In this document: positions 42,205 through 50,960 of the stretch, one piece after another
Layout of the letters: each line of letters opens with the position of its first letter
Numbering within the stretch: position 1 is the stretch's first letter
Assembly (NCBI GenBank): GCA_035293805.1
Contig: DATGMD010000081.1
Span: forward strand, 1-59,544
DNA from: JAJPHF01 sp035293805
GTDB lineage: Bacteria; Chloroflexota; UBA6077; JAJPHF01
Direction: 5' to 3'
Length of the DNA: 59,544 bases
Position numbers and translations under genes: made by a program
Notes under the pieces: model-generated
Databases searched by the model: none
The model's input: the letters and a program-made list of their open reading frames with translations, nothing else
What the model was told of the DNA's origin: nothing

Positions 42205-43163
42205 GCGCCAGAATCGTCCCGCGGCTTCCCTGCATCCGCACATGTCTGGCCTCCTCGTGCCCACGCCGGGGCTGTTCCCTGCGTCTTGCAGCCGGCCTCG
42301 CGGCCCCGCATCCGCACATGTCTCGCCTCTCGCCTGCTCCTCGCGGTGCCCTGCCCGGCCCCCGCCCCCCGGACGATCGCCCCCCGCCAATGTCTTCTCT
42401 TGTAGGGGCGCTGCTTGCTGCGCCCTGCCCAGTCGCCACCCAGCCCGGCGTCTCAGCGAATCCGGCCCAGGCTTCCCGTCCTCCCCCTCTCCCTTAGGAG
42501 AGGCCGGCAGGGGGGTGAGGTCCGGCGCCGCGTCCCTCCCCCTCGCCCCCTGGGAGAGGGTCGGGGTGAGGGCGTCTCCCTCGTTCTCCCTCTCTGCTAA
42601 GGGAGAGGGGCAGGGGGGTGAGGTCCGGCGCCGCGTCCCTCCCCCTCTCCCTCTGGGAGAGGGTCGGGGTGAGGGCCCGTCCCGGTCGGCCAACCGCCCG
42701 GCTGCATCGTGTATCACCCGTCTGAGCCGGACGACCGCCCCTCGTCAATGCATTCATACTAGAGAGGCCGCGAGGCGCGCCGGAGAGCGCCCGCCATCCC
42801 GCGCGACGTGGTCGCGTATCTTGCGCCGTACACGCCTCCCACCCCGCCCGCCGCCCGCGCCCGGCCCGGGGCACCCCGCCCCGCCGGCCCGGCCCGCGGC
42901 GGGACCGCGGGGGAGTATCGTACGGGGTAAACGATGCGACCTTCCGCGCCCGACCAGCACGCGCAGACCCGCGCCCGGCCTAGCGTTTAACCACCCGGTA
43001 AAGGAGCATCGTTTGACCGTTCCTCGGATAACTTGCACTGCACCATCGTGGGCCGAACGCCCACGTCGGCCGTTGCTCGCCACGGGGCGCGGCCGTAGAA
43101 TACCCCGCGCCGTGAGGCGCCCCTATCATACACGCCGCCGCGCGACCAGTTGGAGGGGCCAAC
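42205..43163. repeat. Repeat-rich, gene-free region of about 960 bp
   Basis: No convincing gene. It holds two near-identical 68-bp units (42506-42573 and 42609-42676) starting GGCAGGGGGGTGAGG, a GCATCCGCACATGTCT string at 42232 and 42308, a TGTAGGGGCGC hairpin near 42400, and the 24-bp element at 43004. GGGTAAACGATGC near 42927 is a partial inverse of that element. Long frames through it are repeat artefacts. Confidence 0.75.
43004..43027 (+). repeat. 24-bp upstream element, copy 2
   Basis: Differs from the 191-214 copy at one base. It lies 137 bp ahead of the phosphotriesterase-like gene. Confidence 0.5.
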
Positions 43164-44117
43164 ATGCCGCCGCAAGTGCAGACTGTCCTGGGGCCGGTGG
43201 CGCCGGGGGCGCTGGGCGTGGTGGATATGCACGAGCACGTGCGATTCGGCATGCCCGGCTGGGAGACGGAGGCCGGTACGCTCTTCGCCCGCGACGCGAT
43301 GCTGGACGAGACGGTCAGGCGCTTTGCCGCCTTCCGCGCGGCCGGCGGCACGACGATCGTGGACGTGACGGGCATCGGGCTGGGGCGCGACGTGGCGTTC
43401 TACCAGGACGTGGCGCGCGAGGCCGGGGTGCAGCTCGTGGCCTGCACGGGCTTTTGGGCGCAGCGCGGCATCCTCCCCCGCTACCAGCACTGGTACGATA
43501 TCGATGCGTTCGTAGAGTTGTTCGTGCGCGAGCTGACCGTCGGCATCGGCGACAGCGGCGTGCGCGCGGGGGTCATCAAGGTGGGCAATAGCCGCGAGGG
43601 CATTACGCCCGTCGAGGAGCGCACCTATCGTGCCGCCGCCCGCGCCGCGCGCCAGACGGGCGCCGCCGTCGTCACGCACGGCATGCCGTGGGCCGAGGAG
43701 CAGTTCCGCATCCTGCGCGAGGAGGGCCTGGACCCCGAGCGCATCGTCATCAGCCACCTGGACGACCCGACGGCGCTCGACCTAGAGCGCGACAAGCGGC
43801 TGGCGCGGCAGGGCGCGTTCATCGCCTACGACCACATCGGCTACGAGCCGGCCACGTCGCCGATGCACTACGCGATGCCCGACGCGCGGCGGGTGGAGCT
43901 GGTGCAGGCGATCCTGGCGGCCGGGCTGGAGCGCCACCTGGTGCTGGCCTGCGACAGCAAGGGCTGGAGCCTCGACCTGCCCTTCCAGCCCACGCCGAGC
44001 CACGGCTGCGCCTGGCTGCTGGCGGAGTTCTGGCCGCGTCTCTACGCCGCGGGCGTGCCCGAGTCGGCCTTCCAGACCATCATGGTGGAGACGCCGCGGC
44101 GCATCCTGCCGTTCTAA
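43164..44117 (+). CDS. Phosphotriesterase (PTE) family metal-dependent hydrolase
   Basis: A 317-residue TIM-barrel amidohydrolase of the PTE family: GVVDMHEHVRFG (HxH), the metal-bridging Lys region GVIKVGNS, THGMPWAEEQF, VISHLDDP and a late Asp (LACDSKGW). Members are lactonases or organophosphate hydrolases, and many are of unknown substrate. ATG 43164 follows TTGGAGGGGCC. The amidohydrolase gene 119 bp downstream on the same strand may form a catabolic unit with it. Confidence 0.88.
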   Translation: MPPQVQTVLGPVAPGALGVVDMHEHVRFGMPGWETEAGTLFARDAMLDETVRRFAAFRAAGGTTIVDVTGIGLGRDVAFYQDVAREAGVQLVACTGFWAQRGILPRYQHWYDIDAFVELFVRELTVGIGDSGVRAGVIKVGNSREGITPVEERTYRAAARAARQTGAAVVTHGMPWAEEQFRILREEGLDPERIVISHLDDPTALDLERDKRLARQGAFIAYDHIGYEPATSPMHYAMPDARRVELVQAILAAGLERHLVLACDSKGWSLDLPFQPTPSHGCAWLLAEFWPRLYAAGVPESAFQTIMVETPRRILPF

Positions 44118-44236
44118 GCTGGTTCGTGGGGTGGCGGCGGCGTTTGGCGCCGTCAAATCTCCACATCCACCCAGGCCGGATGTCCAGGCAATCGACGCGC
44201 GGAGTGAGCAGAGCGAAGCGGAAAGGATACGGAGCC

Positions 44237-45316
44237 ATGAGCACGCCGACCACGCTGCCGAACGAGACGGCCCGCCGCACCGACGAGATCCTCGTCTCCG
44301 GCGATTCGCACGTCACCGAGGCGCCCGACTTCTGGGCGACACACCTGCCCGGCCAGTTCCGGGACCAGGCGCCCGTGTTCGGCGGCCGGCCGAACGACGC
44401 GAAGGCCAAGGACGGCCGCCCCGGCGGCTCCGACCCGCACGCGCGGCTGGAGGAAATGCAGGTGGACGGCGTGAGCGCCGAGGTGCTCTACCCCACCTAC
44501 GCCCTGCGGCTATTCGGGCTGGACGATGCGCGGCTGCAGGAGGCGTGCTTCCGCCTGTACAACGACTGGCTGATCGAGTACTGCCAGGTGGACACCAACC
44601 GGCTGGTGGGCATTCCCTGCATCGCCATCTACGACGTGGACCACGCGGTCGCTGAGCTTGAGCGCTGCCGCAAGGCGGGGTTGCAGGGGGCGCTCATCTG
44701 GCAGGCGCCGCACCCCGACCTGCCGTTCTACTCGGACCACTACGACCGCTTCTGGGCCGCCGCCCAGGACCTGGATGCGCCCGTCAGCCTGCACATCCTC
44801 ACCGGCCACAACTACAGCAAGACGCTGGACAACCTCACCATCGAGTCGTACCGCGGCAGCGTGAACCTGAAGACCGCGGACGCGGCCAACGCGCTGTTCG
44901 ACTTCATCTTCTACGGCATCCTAGAGCGCTACCCGCGGCTGAAGCTCGTCGTCGTGGAGAACGAGATCGGCTGGCTGCCGTTCACGCTGCAGCAGTGGGA
45001 CTACTACTACCACCGCTTCGTCAAGGTGAACCCGCCGCCGATCACCATGCCGCCCAGCGCGTACTTCGACCGCCAGATCTTCGCCAGCTTCTTCAACGAC
45101 GCGGTCGGCACGCGCCTGCTCGACAACTGGGGCCAGGACAACTGCATGTGGTCGAACGACTACCCGCACGCCAACTCGACATGGCCCCACTCGCGCGACG
45201 TCATCGCCCGCCACCTGGGCCATCTCCCCGCCGACGTGCGCGCGAAGCTGGTCCGGGGCAACTGCCTGAAGCTCTACCAGCTCTCCGTACCGGAGCTAGC
45301 GCAGCATGCAGGCTAG
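44237..45316 (+). CDS. Amidohydrolase family (amidohydrolase_2) protein
   Basis: A 359-residue barrel protein: ILVSGDSHVTEAP (metal-site DxH), VDGVSAEVLYPTYALRLFGL, APVSLHILTGHN, VVVENEIGWLPFTLQQWD and SNDYPHANSTWPHS with a late Asp. The subfamily includes decarboxylases of the ACMSD/2,3-dihydroxybenzoate type as well as hydrolases, so a decarboxylase role is possible. ATG 44237 follows AAAGGATACGGAG. Confidence 0.88.
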   Translation: MSTPTTLPNETARRTDEILVSGDSHVTEAPDFWATHLPGQFRDQAPVFGGRPNDAKAKDGRPGGSDPHARLEEMQVDGVSAEVLYPTYALRLFGLDDARLQEACFRLYNDWLIEYCQVDTNRLVGIPCIAIYDVDHAVAELERCRKAGLQGALIWQAPHPDLPFYSDHYDRFWAAAQDLDAPVSLHILTGHNYSKTLDNLTIESYRGSVNLKTADAANALFDFIFYGILERYPRLKLVVVENEIGWLPFTLQQWDYYYHRFVKVNPPPITMPPSAYFDRQIFASFFNDAVGTRLLDNWGQDNCMWSNDYPHANSTWPHSRDVIARHLGHLPADVRAKLVRGNCLKLYQLSVPELAQHAG

Positions 45317-45329
45317 GTCAGCAGCCGGC

Positions 45330-45365
45330 GTCTCGTAGGGGCGGCTCTCGTGGCCGCCCGCGGCC
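45330..45365. repeat. 36-bp dispersed repeat, copy 2
   Basis: Identical to 16151-16186. A related GTAGGGCGCGGC...GCGCCCTG hairpin follows at about 45440-45467. Both lie between the amidohydrolase gene and a convergent binding-protein gene. Confidence 0.75.
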
Positions 45366-45508
45366 CGCAGGCCGCAGGCCCCCGGTCAACTGACCGCTCT
45401 GTGGGGCTGCCAACCGCTGTAGGGTAACCAGCCCCGGCACCTCGTGTAGGGCGCGGCTTGCTGCGCCCTGGTCGTCTGCTGCGCTGATTCTTAGAGAGAA
45501 TGGTGAGG

Positions 45509-46615
45509 CTACTGTGGCCCAGATCCCGCGAGGCGCGCGGCGGCGTCGAGGTAGCTGCCGTCGACGAAGCGGTCGAGGTCGGGGAGCGGGTCGGGCGCCG
45601 TGCCCACCTCGCGCATCAGCGCCAGGAGCGCGTCGAGCTGCGCGGGCGTGGCGCGCAGGTCTTCCGGGTAGGTGCGGCCCTCGACGGCGGCGGTGTAAGC
45701 GATCTCGGTGTCCTCCTCGTTGCTCTTCGCCACGTCCATGAGGATGCGTACCGCCTCGGCGCGGTTGGCAGGGTCGTTGAGCCAGCGTACGCTGTCGAGC
45801 ATGCCCGCCAGCCAGCGCACGGTGGTATCACGGTGATCGGCGGCCCAGTCGCGGTTCACGAGCAGGCCGCCGTAGGCGTAGGGAGGGAGGGTCTCGGCAA
45901 GGTTGGCGAGCATGCGGTAGCCCTCGCGCTCGGCACGCACATCGATCGGCGGAGTGAGCAGCACGCCGGCGGCCTGGCCGCTGGTGAGCGCGGCGTAGCG
46001 CTCGGGGGTGCTGCCCACCGCGACCAGCTCGTACTCGCCCGGCGTTACGCCGTTCTGGCGCAGCGTGCGGATGAGCATGCCCGCCGTCACGTCGTTCACC
46101 GCGCCCGCGGCGAGCGTCTTGCCGCGCAAGTCGGCGTAGCCGGTGGTGGCGGGGCTGACGGCCAGCTTGTAGGTGGCGCGCTCGGTCTGAGTGCCGACGA
46201 GCGCGATGGGCGCGCCCTGCAATACCGCGAGCAGCGCCGTGTCAGGGATGAAGCCGCCCGTCGCGTACGAGCCGGAGGCGAGGGCGCGGGCCGCGTCGGG
46301 AATGCGCGGCGTGATCGTCACGTCGAGCGTGATGCCGCGAGCGGCGAAGAAGCCCTTGGCCTGGCCGACCCAGGTGGGCCAGTAGGGGGCGGCGGGGCTG
46401 ATAAGCGTGTGCGACACCGTCTCGGGCGCGGCAGGGGCCGTGGAGGCAGCCACTGTCGTAGCAGCGGGTGCGGTCGGCGGCTGGGCGACTGACTGGGCGG
46501 GCGGCGGTGCCGGTGCGGCCGGGGGCGCGCTGCTACCGGACGGGCCACACGCCGCGAGCCAGCCCACCACGAGCGCCGCAACTGCCAGGCCCCGGCCACC
46601 CACGATTCGCCGCAT
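45509..46615 (-). CDS. ABC-type substrate-binding lipoprotein (SsuA/NMT1-like)
   Basis: A 368-residue lipoprotein: lipobox WLAAC, Pro/Ala linker to about residue 65, then a binding domain (SPAAPYWPTWVGQAKGFFAA, GFIPDTALLAVLQGA). The C-lobe has VGSTPERYAALTSGQAAG, a close pattern match to the protein at 12797. Start ATG 46615 is followed at once by the basic MRRIVGGRG. No permease or ATPase adjacent. Confidence 0.85.
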   Translation of the reverse strand: MRRIVGGRGLAVAALVVGWLAACGPSGSSAPPAAPAPPPAQSVAQPPTAPAATTVAASTAPAAPETVSHTLISPAAPYWPTWVGQAKGFFAARGITLDVTITPRIPDAARALASGSYATGGFIPDTALLAVLQGAPIALVGTQTERATYKLAVSPATTGYADLRGKTLAAGAVNDVTAGMLIRTLRQNGVTPGEYELVAVGSTPERYAALTSGQAAGVLLTPPIDVRAEREGYRMLANLAETLPPYAYGGLLVNRDWAADHRDTTVRWLAGMLDSVRWLNDPANRAEAVRILMDVAKSNEEDTEIAYTAAVEGRTYPEDLRATPAQLDALLALMREVGTAPDPLPDLDRFVDGSYLDAAARLAGSGPQ

Positions 46616-46708
46616 CGCCCGCCTCCTCGCGTGCGACCAGGTTACCCCGGCGCGCGTCGCCGCGCAATAGGTCGCCCCCGGCAGGGGTAGGAGCGGCTCG
46701 CGGCGGGG

Positions 46709-46981
46709 TTAGCCCGCGCGCCGCTGCGTCTCCTTGGGCGGCCGACCGAGTCGGGGCCGTTCGAAGACGACGACGCTCGGGGCTCGCACCTCGTCCACGT
46801 CGTCCAGAAAAACCGGCCCGCCACAATGCCCACAATGAAGCTGGGTGAGGTCCATGCGGACGCGCCCGGCGTGGTGCGCGCGCTGGAAGCTCCCCCAGGT
46901 CGGCCCGGCGGCCGCGAGCCACTGCCAGGTACCCGAGACGCGCCCGCAGTGGTAGCACTTGACGTCAGCTTGTAGTTGCAT
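46709..46981 (-). CDS. Zinc-ribbon-like small protein
   Basis: A 90-residue product with CYHCG (about 9-13) and CGHCGG (about 50-55), two CxxC knuckles that could bind one zinc. The tail is Arg/Pro-rich (RPRLGRPPKETQRR), with an AT-hook-like GRPPK. ATG 46981 follows GCGGAGGGCAG. No family recognised; nucleic-acid binding is plausible. Confidence 0.7.
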   Translation of the reverse strand: MQLQADVKCYHCGRVSGTWQWLAAAGPTWGSFQRAHHAGRVRMDLTQLHCGHCGGPVFLDDVDEVRAPSVVVFERPRLGRPPKETQRRAG

Positions 46982-47103
46982 CCTGCCCTCCGCAATGCTG
47001 CTCTTAGCATAGGCCGGTCGCCAGACCCGCGCATCGGCCGAAGCGGTGCTTGTCACCCCATACTTTTGGGGGAGCGCGCGATCCCCGACGTGGGGGACTG
47101 AAA

Positions 47104-47143
47104 GGGCGGCGCCGGGCCGCGTTCGCGCGGCCCGGCGCCGCCC
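47104..47143 (-). terminator. 18-bp perfect-stem hairpin terminator
   Basis: GGGCGGCGCCGGGCCGCG pairs base for base with its complement around a 4-nt loop. It lies 12 bp after the stop of the minus-strand gene at 47155, and a TTTC run follows on that strand. Confidence 0.9.
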
Positions 47144-47154
47144 CGGCCGTTCGC

Positions 47155-47358
47155 CTAGCCTACCGACCCCGAACCGTGCCCCAACCCTGCCGGTGAAGCC
47201 CAGACTAGCTCGTCGTCCGGGCGGCTCGCGGTCCGTGGCTTCAGCTCCTGTATCGAGATGATTCTCAGGTGCGTCTCGCCCTCCGCGAGGAAGCGGCGGT
47301 GCGCGTCGTGCCGATCGGCTGCCTCAAGCAGGTAGACTTTCGTGATCTTGTACTGCAC
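47155..47358 (-). CDS. Small hypothetical protein, 67 aa
   Basis: GTG 47358 is preceded by GGAGGAGCAACAGC, a very good ribosome site. The product (start QYKITKVYLLEAADRHDAHRR, middle AEGETHLRIISIQELKP) is compact and mixed alpha/beta in appearance. A strong terminator follows. No family recognised. The upstream extension to 47448 is Arg/Pro-rich and ignored. Confidence 0.6.
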   Translation of the reverse strand: MQYKITKVYLLEAADRHDAHRRFLAEGETHLRIISIQELKPRTASRPDDELVWASPAGLGHGSGSVG

Positions 47359-47838
47359 GCTGTTGCTCCTCCGGCTTTGTTTCCGTGGCCTGGTCGCGGT
47401 GACGAGCCCTGCCGCGCCGGTCGGGCTCGGCGCCAAGCGGGGCCGCACGAAACACGAAGCGGTCGCCCAGCAGGTAGGTGGCGAGTGCCGCGAGGCCGCG
47501 CTGCTCTCAGCTTAGGGCGGTCTCGACGCCCGTACATCGGGCGATGGGGTATTTGTCAGCACGCCAATTGGGGCGGGCAGGCGATTGCCGAAATGGGTGA
47601 TCGGGGAGCGAAACGGCCGGCCCCGACGTGAGCGCCGCGCAGCGCGGGACACAGGCTAGGGAGCGCCACGAGCGGGCCGGGGCACCGGAGCCGGCGGGCG
47701 CGTCGGATGGCAGGGCGAGGGACCGGGTGGCCGGGACCACCGGGACCTGACGCTTCTCAGTCCGCGGTGGTCCCGGCTGATGTGGCTCGATGAGTTTGCG
47801 CGGCCCGGGCCACCACTCAGGTCCAGCGGCCGCCGCGA
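47359..47838. other. Gene-free stretch with hairpin
   Basis: Open frames here look like shadows. A 13-bp perfect stem (GCCGGGACCACCG at 47730-47742 with 47765-47777) probably terminates the secreted-protein gene ending at 47839. Confidence 0.55.
47730..47777 (-). terminator. Hairpin downstream of secreted-protein gene
   Basis: The 13-bp inverted repeat is extended inward by GGAC/GTCC. It lies about 60 bp beyond the stop at 47839 on the minus strand. Confidence 0.65.
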
Positions 47839-48354
47839 TCACTGGGTCGTGCAGTTAGTGTAGCCCGTCGTCGAGCCGCCGCTGCGCACCAGCACCACGT
47901 TGCCCTGGCTGTCGGTGCAGCGTGTGAGCGCCGGCGGGGCGCCCCCGAAGCCGGCGCCGCCCAGGCCGGGGCCGCCGAAGCCCAGCGGGCCGCCCAAGCC
48001 CGGCCCGCCGCCAAAGCCGTTCCCGGGCGGAGGTGGTGCCGCTTCGCAATTGGTGTAGCCGCTGGTCGCGCCGCCGTTCGTCACCAGCACCCGGTTGCCC
48101 TGGCTGTCCGTGCAGACCTGCGTGACGTTGCCGAGGAAGCCTGGGCCCCCGCCCTGCAGCTGACGCCCCGGCCCGCCGAAGCCGCCCGGGCCGCCGGGCA
48201 TGCCAAAGCCGCCCGGCATGCCGGGCACGCCGAACCCGCCGGGGCCGCCGCCGAAGGGCGGGGCGCCAAAGCCGCCCATCTGGGCGGAGGCGGTCGGCGC
48301 TGTCAAGAGGGCGAGTGCTGCCAGCAGGGCGGCGCCCACAATTAGCCGTCGCAT
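47839..48354 (-). CDS. Secreted Gly/Pro/Phe-rich protein with two Cys-flanked repeats
   Basis: A 171-residue product with a signal peptide (ends ASAQ). Low-complexity Gly/Pro/Phe/Met sequence alternates with two copies of a 23-residue module: CTDSQGNRVLVTNGGATSGY... and CTDSQGNVVLVRSGGSTTGY..., each ending TNC. Each module could close an intramolecular disulfide loop. ATG 48354 lies at the end of a good signal-like start. No family recognised; perhaps a surface or matrix protein. It lies downstream of the disrupted GT39 gene on the same strand. Confidence 0.75.
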   Translation of the reverse strand: MRRLIVGAALLAALALLTAPTASAQMGGFGAPPFGGGPGGFGVPGMPGGFGMPGGPGGFGGPGRQLQGGGPGFLGNVTQVCTDSQGNRVLVTNGGATSGYTNCEAAPPPPGNGFGGGPGLGGPLGFGGPGLGGAGFGGAPPALTRCTDSQGNVVLVRSGGSTTGYTNCTTQ

Positions 48355-48421
48355 GGGTTCTCCTCTCTGACGACCGTGCTGTGAGGTGCTGACGTGCGCG
48401 GCGCGCAATCGGTGTCTCCGC

Positions 48422-50808
48422 TTACCCCCGATCTGCTGCACGCGCGTCGTGCTGCGAGCTGGATGGGCCCAGGCCGGTTGCTGTCGCGCCCGCGCAGTCG
48501 TAGAGCTGCATGCCGAAGCCCGCGCCCGGCGGTGGCGGGAAGGGCGCAGTGCTCGGCCCTCCCCCCGCGCTGCCCGGCGCATCGCTCGCGTCGGTCCGCC
48601 ACAGCGCGGCCGGGACCGTGGCGCAGTGGTCGCGGATCCAGCCGGTCGCCTCGGCGCGGCCACCGGGGCCCGGCGGACCGCCGGGGAAGGCGCCGGGGCC
48701 GGGCGGGCCGCCGGGGAAGCCGCCCGTCGTGGGCAGCAGGAAGAAGCGCACGGCGCCGCGAGCCACCAGGCTGGCCAGGCCCTCGGCGGTCAAGATGGGA
48801 TCGCCGCCCGTGAAGCCGCCGAGCGCCATCACCGGCTCGCCGGTGGCGATGATCGCCGGCGCTGTCTCCAGCGCGCCGGGCGCCGCGAACAGGAAGCGGG
48901 CTTCGCCGCGGTTGGCTTCCAGAAAGTCGAGTAGGCGCGGATCGATTGTAGCTCCAGGCGGCCCTGGCGGCCGTCCCCCGCCGGGAGGTGGCGCCCCGGC
49001 GAGACCGAGCGGGCCGGGCGGCGGAGCGCCGAACGGCGGTACCCCGGACGGTGGGAGCCTGCCGTCCAGCGGCCCGGCGAAGGGCAGCACGTTGCGCATG
49101 CCGCCCGGCTCCGCGACCGGGTAGCCGGCCCAGATCGCGGGTGCGACGAGCAGCGCGAGCCCGGCCGCGCCGGCGGCGAGTGCCGGTGCCGCCGAGCGCC
49201 GGAGCGGTGGCGCGAGGCGCGCGGCAACGAGGGTCAGCGTGGCCGCGACGGACGGGACGCCGACGAGCGGGCTAAGACGCGCGCTCCAGTCGGGATAATC
49301 CGCGAGGATGTGAAGCTGCACCACCGCCGTCGTGAGCAGCCCCAGCGGCAGCAGCCAGCCGCGCGGGCCGCCGTGGCGGTAGGCCGCCCAGAGCGCCGGG
49401 CCGCCGATGCCGACGAGCGCCGCGAGCGGCGGCCCGAGCATTACCAGGTAGTAGCGATGGAACATGCCGGCGACGCTGAAGAAAGCGCCCGCGGTCAGCA
49501 GCCAGCCCGTCCACAGAATGCACGCCGGCTGCTGCCGGCCCAACGGCCAGCGGCGGCGCTCGCGCCCGAGCGCGGCGGCCAAACCGAACAACGCGAACGG
49601 CAGCAGCCAGCTAATCTGCCCCGCCAGCTGCTCGTCGAACAGGCGCAGCGGGCCGGCGGCGCCGGTCTCGCCGGCGCCGCCCGGGCCGCCCGCGAGTGGT
49701 CCGGGCGGGAAGCCGGGACCCGGGACGCCGGGCGGGAGCGGTACGCCGAGCGGAGGGCCGGGCGGGAGCGCAGCGCCCGGTCCGAGCCAGGCCTCATCCC
49801 GCGGAGAGGGGGACGCACCGGCCGGCGTCCCCGCGAGCTGAACGCCGGGCAGTGGCGCCCCGAGCGGTCCCGGAGGGTTGCCCGGGACGCCGGGCGGGCG
49901 CATGCCCAGCAGCCGATTCAACCCGTTGTAGCCGAGCGCCAGGTTGCGCACGGTGTTGTCGGCGCTGGAGCCGACGTAGGGGCGCTGGTCGGGCGGCGTG
50001 AGGTCCACGGCGACGACCCAGGGCAGCGCCACGCCGAGCAGCGCCAGCGTGGCGATCGCCAGGTGCGCGAGGCGCGCGCGCCAGGGCCGCGGGGCGCCCA
50101 CGAGGTACGTCAGGTAGAACGCGGGCAGCGGCAGGACCGCCTCCAACATCTTCACGTTGAAGCCCGCGCCGACGAGCGCCGCGCCGAGGACGAGCCAGCG
50201 CAGCCGGCCTGTCGCGGCCGCGCGGAGCACCGCCCCGGCGGCCAGCAACAACACCAGGACCAGCAGGCTGTCGCTCGTGTTGTTGCGGCTCGTCCCGACG
50301 GTGATCGGCGTGAGCGTCAGCGCGAGCGCCGCCAGCAGGCCGGCGGCGACCCCGAAGTCGCCCCGCACCGGCGCGTAGAGGACGGCAACTGCCGCGACGC
50401 CCGCCACCGCTTGCGGCAGCAGTACGCTCAGCCCGTTAAAACCGAACAGCCGGGCGCTGGCGACCTGTACCCATAGCCCGAGCGGTGGCTTGTCGACGCT
50501 GACGAAGCCGCCGGGATCGAAGGCGACGAAGAAGAAGTTGTGCCAGCTCTCCAGCATGCTGCGCACGGCGGCGGCGTAGTACAGGTTGCCGTAGCCCTCC
50601 TGATCCAGACGGTAGCCGTTGAGCCCGGCGGCCAGCAGTAGCACGGCGCCGAGGGCGGCGGCGGGCCACGACCCACCGGATCATCGTTAAACGACTTATG
50701 GAACGCCTGAAGTAGCACGGCGCCGAGGGCGGCGGCGGGCCACGACCAGGAGAGCGCGCCGGGGCGCGAGAGTTCGAGCGAGCGGGCAGCGCGATCGTGC
50801 GTAGCCAT
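48422..50808 (-). pseudogene. Glycosyltransferase family 39 (ArnT/PMT-like) gene, disrupted by a 74-bp insertion
   Basis: From ATG 50808 the frame encodes MATHDRAARSLELSRPG and the first transmembrane segment (WPAAALGAVLL), then breaks. It resumes in another frame with AAGLNGYRLDQEGYGNLYYA, the conserved DxE-type region of GT39, and runs through more than ten membrane helices to 48422 (LGLWVQVASARLFGF, Gly/Pro loops, HRYYLVMLGPPLAAL). Deleting 74 bp (one 37-bp repeat plus the 37-bp insert) restores one continuous gene. GT39 proteins transfer sugars from lipid carriers to proteins or lipids. A shorter product starting at 50644 may still be made. The insertion could be biological or an assembly artefact. 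Confidence 0.85.
50637..50747. repeat. 37-bp direct repeat / 37-bp insert / 37-bp direct repeat
   Basis: Bases 50637-50673 and 50711-50747 are identical over exactly 37 bp (they start AGTAGCACGGCGCCGAGGGC); flanking bases differ on both sides. Between them, 50674-50710 is 37 bp with 18 G/C (49%), while the repeat is above 80% G/C. The repeat is native coding sequence of the GT39 gene; the insert has no coding continuity. Confidence 0.95.
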
Positions 50809-50960
50809 GTGTGCTTCCCAAAGATGCGCTGTCAATGCAGTGAACACGGCGCGGTACTGACGCTCCGGACGGGCGACCGCGTGTGCTCGCGCGCCAGAGC
50901 GCCATGCGGCTGCCCGCCGGGCCGGCCATCCCACGCGCCCGGCCCGGCGGCAGCGGCCGC

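Noticed and set aside
42205..43163. Long open frames on both strands
   Set aside because: They are composed of palindromic repeats read as Arg/Pro/Gly-rich protein and show no ribosome site or family sequence.
50637..50747. A minimal, functional CRISPR array (two repeats, one spacer)
   Set aside because: The repeat is coding sequence of the GT39 gene, not a dedicated CRISPR repeat, and no leader or cas gene is near. It is reported instead as a possible off-target integration or an artefact.
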